This document shows, in pieces, positions 29,806 to 31,090 of a stretch of 31,090 nt of DNA. The notes under the pieces are model-generated. The model did no database searches and was not told the DNA's origin. It saw only the letters and a list, made by a program, of their open reading frames with translations. The stretch is from a virus. Position 1 is the stretch's first letter. Every line of letters starts with the position of its first letter. The position numbers and the translations under genes are program-made. Where the stretch lies: positions 1 through 31,090 of IMG/VR virus record IMGVR_UViG_3300009551_000095; one strand, 5' to 3'.

Positions 29806-30069
29806 ATGCCCACCCTCACTGACCTCGACGTCCGGATCCTGGAGTTCGCGGAGCGTCGCGAGCAGAACCCGCGCCTGCCGATCGGTCAGGTCATCACCGA
29901 GTTCGAGGTGTCGCCGGCCAGGTACACACAGATGCTCATGCATTTGGTGCAACGGCCCGAGGTCGTTGCCGATCCCCGGTGGACGATGATGGCGAAGCGC
30001 ATCCAGAAGGTCATGTCCGGTGCGACCGCGGCGCGCGCCGCTCGGACCTTCACTCGCCGCACCGCATAG
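29806..30069 (+). CDS. DUF3263-like small DNA-binding-type protein (87 aa)
   Basis: ATG 29806 begins TLTDLDVRILEFAERREQNP and continues LPIGQVITEFEVSPARYTQM, then LVQRPEVVADPRWTMMAKRI. The order (an ILEFE-like helix, an S-x-x-R-Y-x-x-L turn, then a PEV..DP..... RI..V end) matches DUF3263 proteins, small helix-turn-helix-like units in Actinobacteria and their phages. A basic tail follows. It diverges from the membrane gene and could regulate the right-end cassette. It lies immediately inside the probable right attachment junction. Confidence 0.65.
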   Translation: MPTLTDLDVRILEFAERREQNPRLPIGQVITEFEVSPARYTQMLMHLVQRPEVVADPRWTMMAKRIQKVMSGATAARAARTFTRRTA

Positions 30070-30225
30070 ACGGCATCAGACACCAATCACGAGCGTGATC
30101 AGCACCCAGCCGGGAACGTCGCCGCGATCCTCGGCCAGAAGCCCGGCGATTCGTTTCTTCAGCGTCAGAACCATGCCCCGCAGGGTGGCAGAGATCGCGG
30201 ATCACCGGTCAGAACTATCCACACC
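30070..30225. other. Probable right prophage-host junction (attR region)
   Basis: Phage-style genes end at 30069 and a clearly chromosomal-type membrane gene ends at 30226. The region between contains a short leftward ORF that looks like the truncated 5' part of a host gene. The junction should lie near its stop, roughly 30070-30110. No core repeat can be named because attL is outside the window. Serine integrases use only a 2-base shared core, so even with attL it could be hard to see. Confidence 0.45.
30076..30174 (-). pseudogene. 5' fragment of a small host gene, probably cut by prophage integration
   Basis: ATG at 30174 gives MVLTLKKRIAGLLAEDRGDV then PGWVLITLVIGV and a stop. A small actinobacterial protein, as I recall it, has a basic start, a (D/E)RGDVPGWVLITL motif and then a continuing hydrophobic helix before a polar end of some 25 residues. 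Here the helix stops after L-I-T-L-V-I-G-V, as though the 3' part were replaced by phage DNA. It has a poor ribosome site and lies 51 bases beyond the host membrane gene. The alternative is an intact 32-residue peptide. Confidence 0.4.
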
Positions 30226-31090
30226 TCACGCGAACCCGAACACCACCGGCAGCACCAGCACCGCCGCCGTCACCCAGGCGCCGATGACCAGCAGGTACGA
30301 GGTCTGCCAGCGCTCGAGGGCGAGCACCGGGGTGCGACCCCGCAGCATCCGGATGATGATGACCGCCGTGACCACGAGGTCGACCAGCAGCACGATGTTG
30401 AGGCCGAGGGCGGCGACGCGGTTGGCGGTGAAGCCGAACTCGCTGACCCGGGTGAGCATCGCCACCAGCACGAGCAGGTCGAGCAGCACGGCCGCGACGA
30501 CCGCAGTGAGGCGCAGGGCATCCATCAAACCGGGGCGGCGCGTGCTGCGGGCCGAGATGCCGTAGATCACCAAGCCGACGACCACGACCAGCAGCGCGTC
30601 GAACAGGCCGAGCGAGTTGCGGTCGAAGCTGCGGCCGAATGCCGTCACCGCATAGATCACGGTGCTGACCAGCAGCATCGCGGCGAACAGCGGCGTGAAG
30701 ATCGCGGTCAGCACGGGCGCGATGTTCTCGATCACGCTCTTCTTCGCCTCGACCAGCCAGGCGGCGACCAGCACCGCGCCTGCTGCCCCGGCGGGCACTA
30801 CCCAGACGAACACGGCCTGCGCCGCGTTGGCAGCGGCCAGCGAGAGCACGCCGTCCATCAGCCCGACGAGCACACCGCCGGCCAGCGCGATCAGCGCGTA
30901 GTAGACGATGAACTCGCCGGTGAAGCGCAAGAAGTCCATCCGCCGATCCGACGAGCGCCACTCGCCGCCGAGGTAGGCGAGCCCGACCACGAACCACAGC
31001 ACGACGGGTAGGTGGATGGCGACGATCACCTCGGTAGCCCGGTCGCCGTGATACGGGAACAGGTTCACCGCGAGCGCGAGCACCACCACG
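30226..31090 (-). CDS. Multi-pass membrane protein, DUF4153-like, probable host gene (5' end beyond window)
   Basis: At least 287 residues on the reverse strand, running to the window edge; the beginning is probably outside. About seven or more hydrophobic segments are visible: HLPVVLWFVVGLAYL, YYALIALAGGVLVGL, VFVWVVPAGAAGAVLVAAWL, LFAAMLLVSTVIYAV, ALLVVVVGLVIYGI, VVAAVLLDLLVLVAML and LLVIGAWVTAAVLVLPVVFG. The RFTGEFIVYYALIALAGGVL region resembles DUF4153-type proteins of bacterial chromosomes. Nothing is phage-like, so I treat it as the flank of the prophage. Function unknown. Confidence 0.65.
   Translation of the reverse strand, partial: VVVLALAVNLFPYHGDRATEVIVAIHLPVVLWFVVGLAYLGGEWRSSDRRMDFLRFTGEFIVYYALIALAGGVLVGLMDGVLSLAAANAAQAVFVWVVPAGAAGAVLVAAWLVEAKKSVIENIAPVLTAIFTPLFAAMLLVSTVIYAVTAFGRSFDRNSLGLFDALLVVVVGLVIYGISARSTRRPGLMDALRLTAVVAAVLLDLLVLVAMLTRVSEFGFTANRVAALGLNIVLLVDLVVTAVIIIRMLRGRTPVLALERWQTSYLLVIGAWVTAAVLVLPVVFGFA

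Noticed and set aside
1-31090. tRNA genes, rRNA, CRISPR arrays, insertion sequences, integrase
   Set aside because: I looked for clover-leaf ends, repeat-spacer patterns, transposase motifs (DDE) and tyrosine or serine recombinase signatures and saw none.

Overview
The window is GC-rich (roughly two thirds G+C, strong preference for G or C at third codon positions). It reads as most of a temperate siphovirus prophage in a high-GC actinobacterium. A host in or near the Microbacteriaceae (Microbacterium-like) is my inference from protein style only. Almost every phage gene is on the + strand and packed with 1-, 4- or 8-base start/stop overlaps. The integrase, repressor and attL are not in the window and should lie to the left. 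The right prophage end and flanking host chromosome appear to be present at about 30.07-31.09 kb.

Layout. (1) 1-9.46 kb, early and replication module: a PDDEXK (RecE/DUF3799-like) exonuclease, a probable single-strand annealing partner, an HNH protein, a replication initiator with an AT-richer possible origin inside its gene, then a long run of small proteins. Many of these are Cys-rich and probably bind zinc. One DUF4326 gene is broken by an apparent one-base frameshift, and there is a 32-residue membrane peptide. Two small helix-turn-helix genes close the module. (2) 9.47-9.63 kb: a non-coding divider with a good intrinsic terminator. (3) 9.6-20.0 kb, packaging, head and connector: terminase small and large subunits, portal, minor capsid protein, scaffold, major capsid, four head-tail connector/neck proteins, and a major tail protein with a C-terminal Ig-like (IPT/TIG) domain. 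A free-standing NUMOD4/HNH homing endonuclease is followed by tail-assembly chaperones G and GT, joined by a -1 frameshift at CCCAAAA. Most of the short gaps here hold strong RNA hairpins. (4) 20.0-27.0 kb, tail: tape measure, distal tail protein, tail hub protein, a small protein with an S74 auto-processing chaperone, and a probable receptor-binding or baseplate protein. A single reverse-strand gene for a membrane-anchored secreted protein sits among them and looks like a moron. (5) 27.0-28.7 kb, lysis: a GH25-type endolysin with an in-frame internal ribosome binding site and start, a coiled-coil plus one-TM protein, a multi-TM holin, and a strong terminator. (6) 28.7-30.07 kb, right-end accessory cassette: three leftward small genes and one divergent rightward DUF3263-like gene. 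(7) 30.07-31.09 kb: a short leftward ORF that looks like the 5' end of a host gene cut by integration, then a host multi-pass membrane protein running off the window.

The late genes follow standard HK97/lambda-like order, so their roles rest on both sequence and position. Functions in the early small-gene run and the right-end cassette are mostly unknown. The best candidates for something undescribed are the reverse-strand secreted protein in the tail operon, the two-product endolysin, the possible origin inside the initiator gene, and the right-end cassette next to the probable attachment junction.
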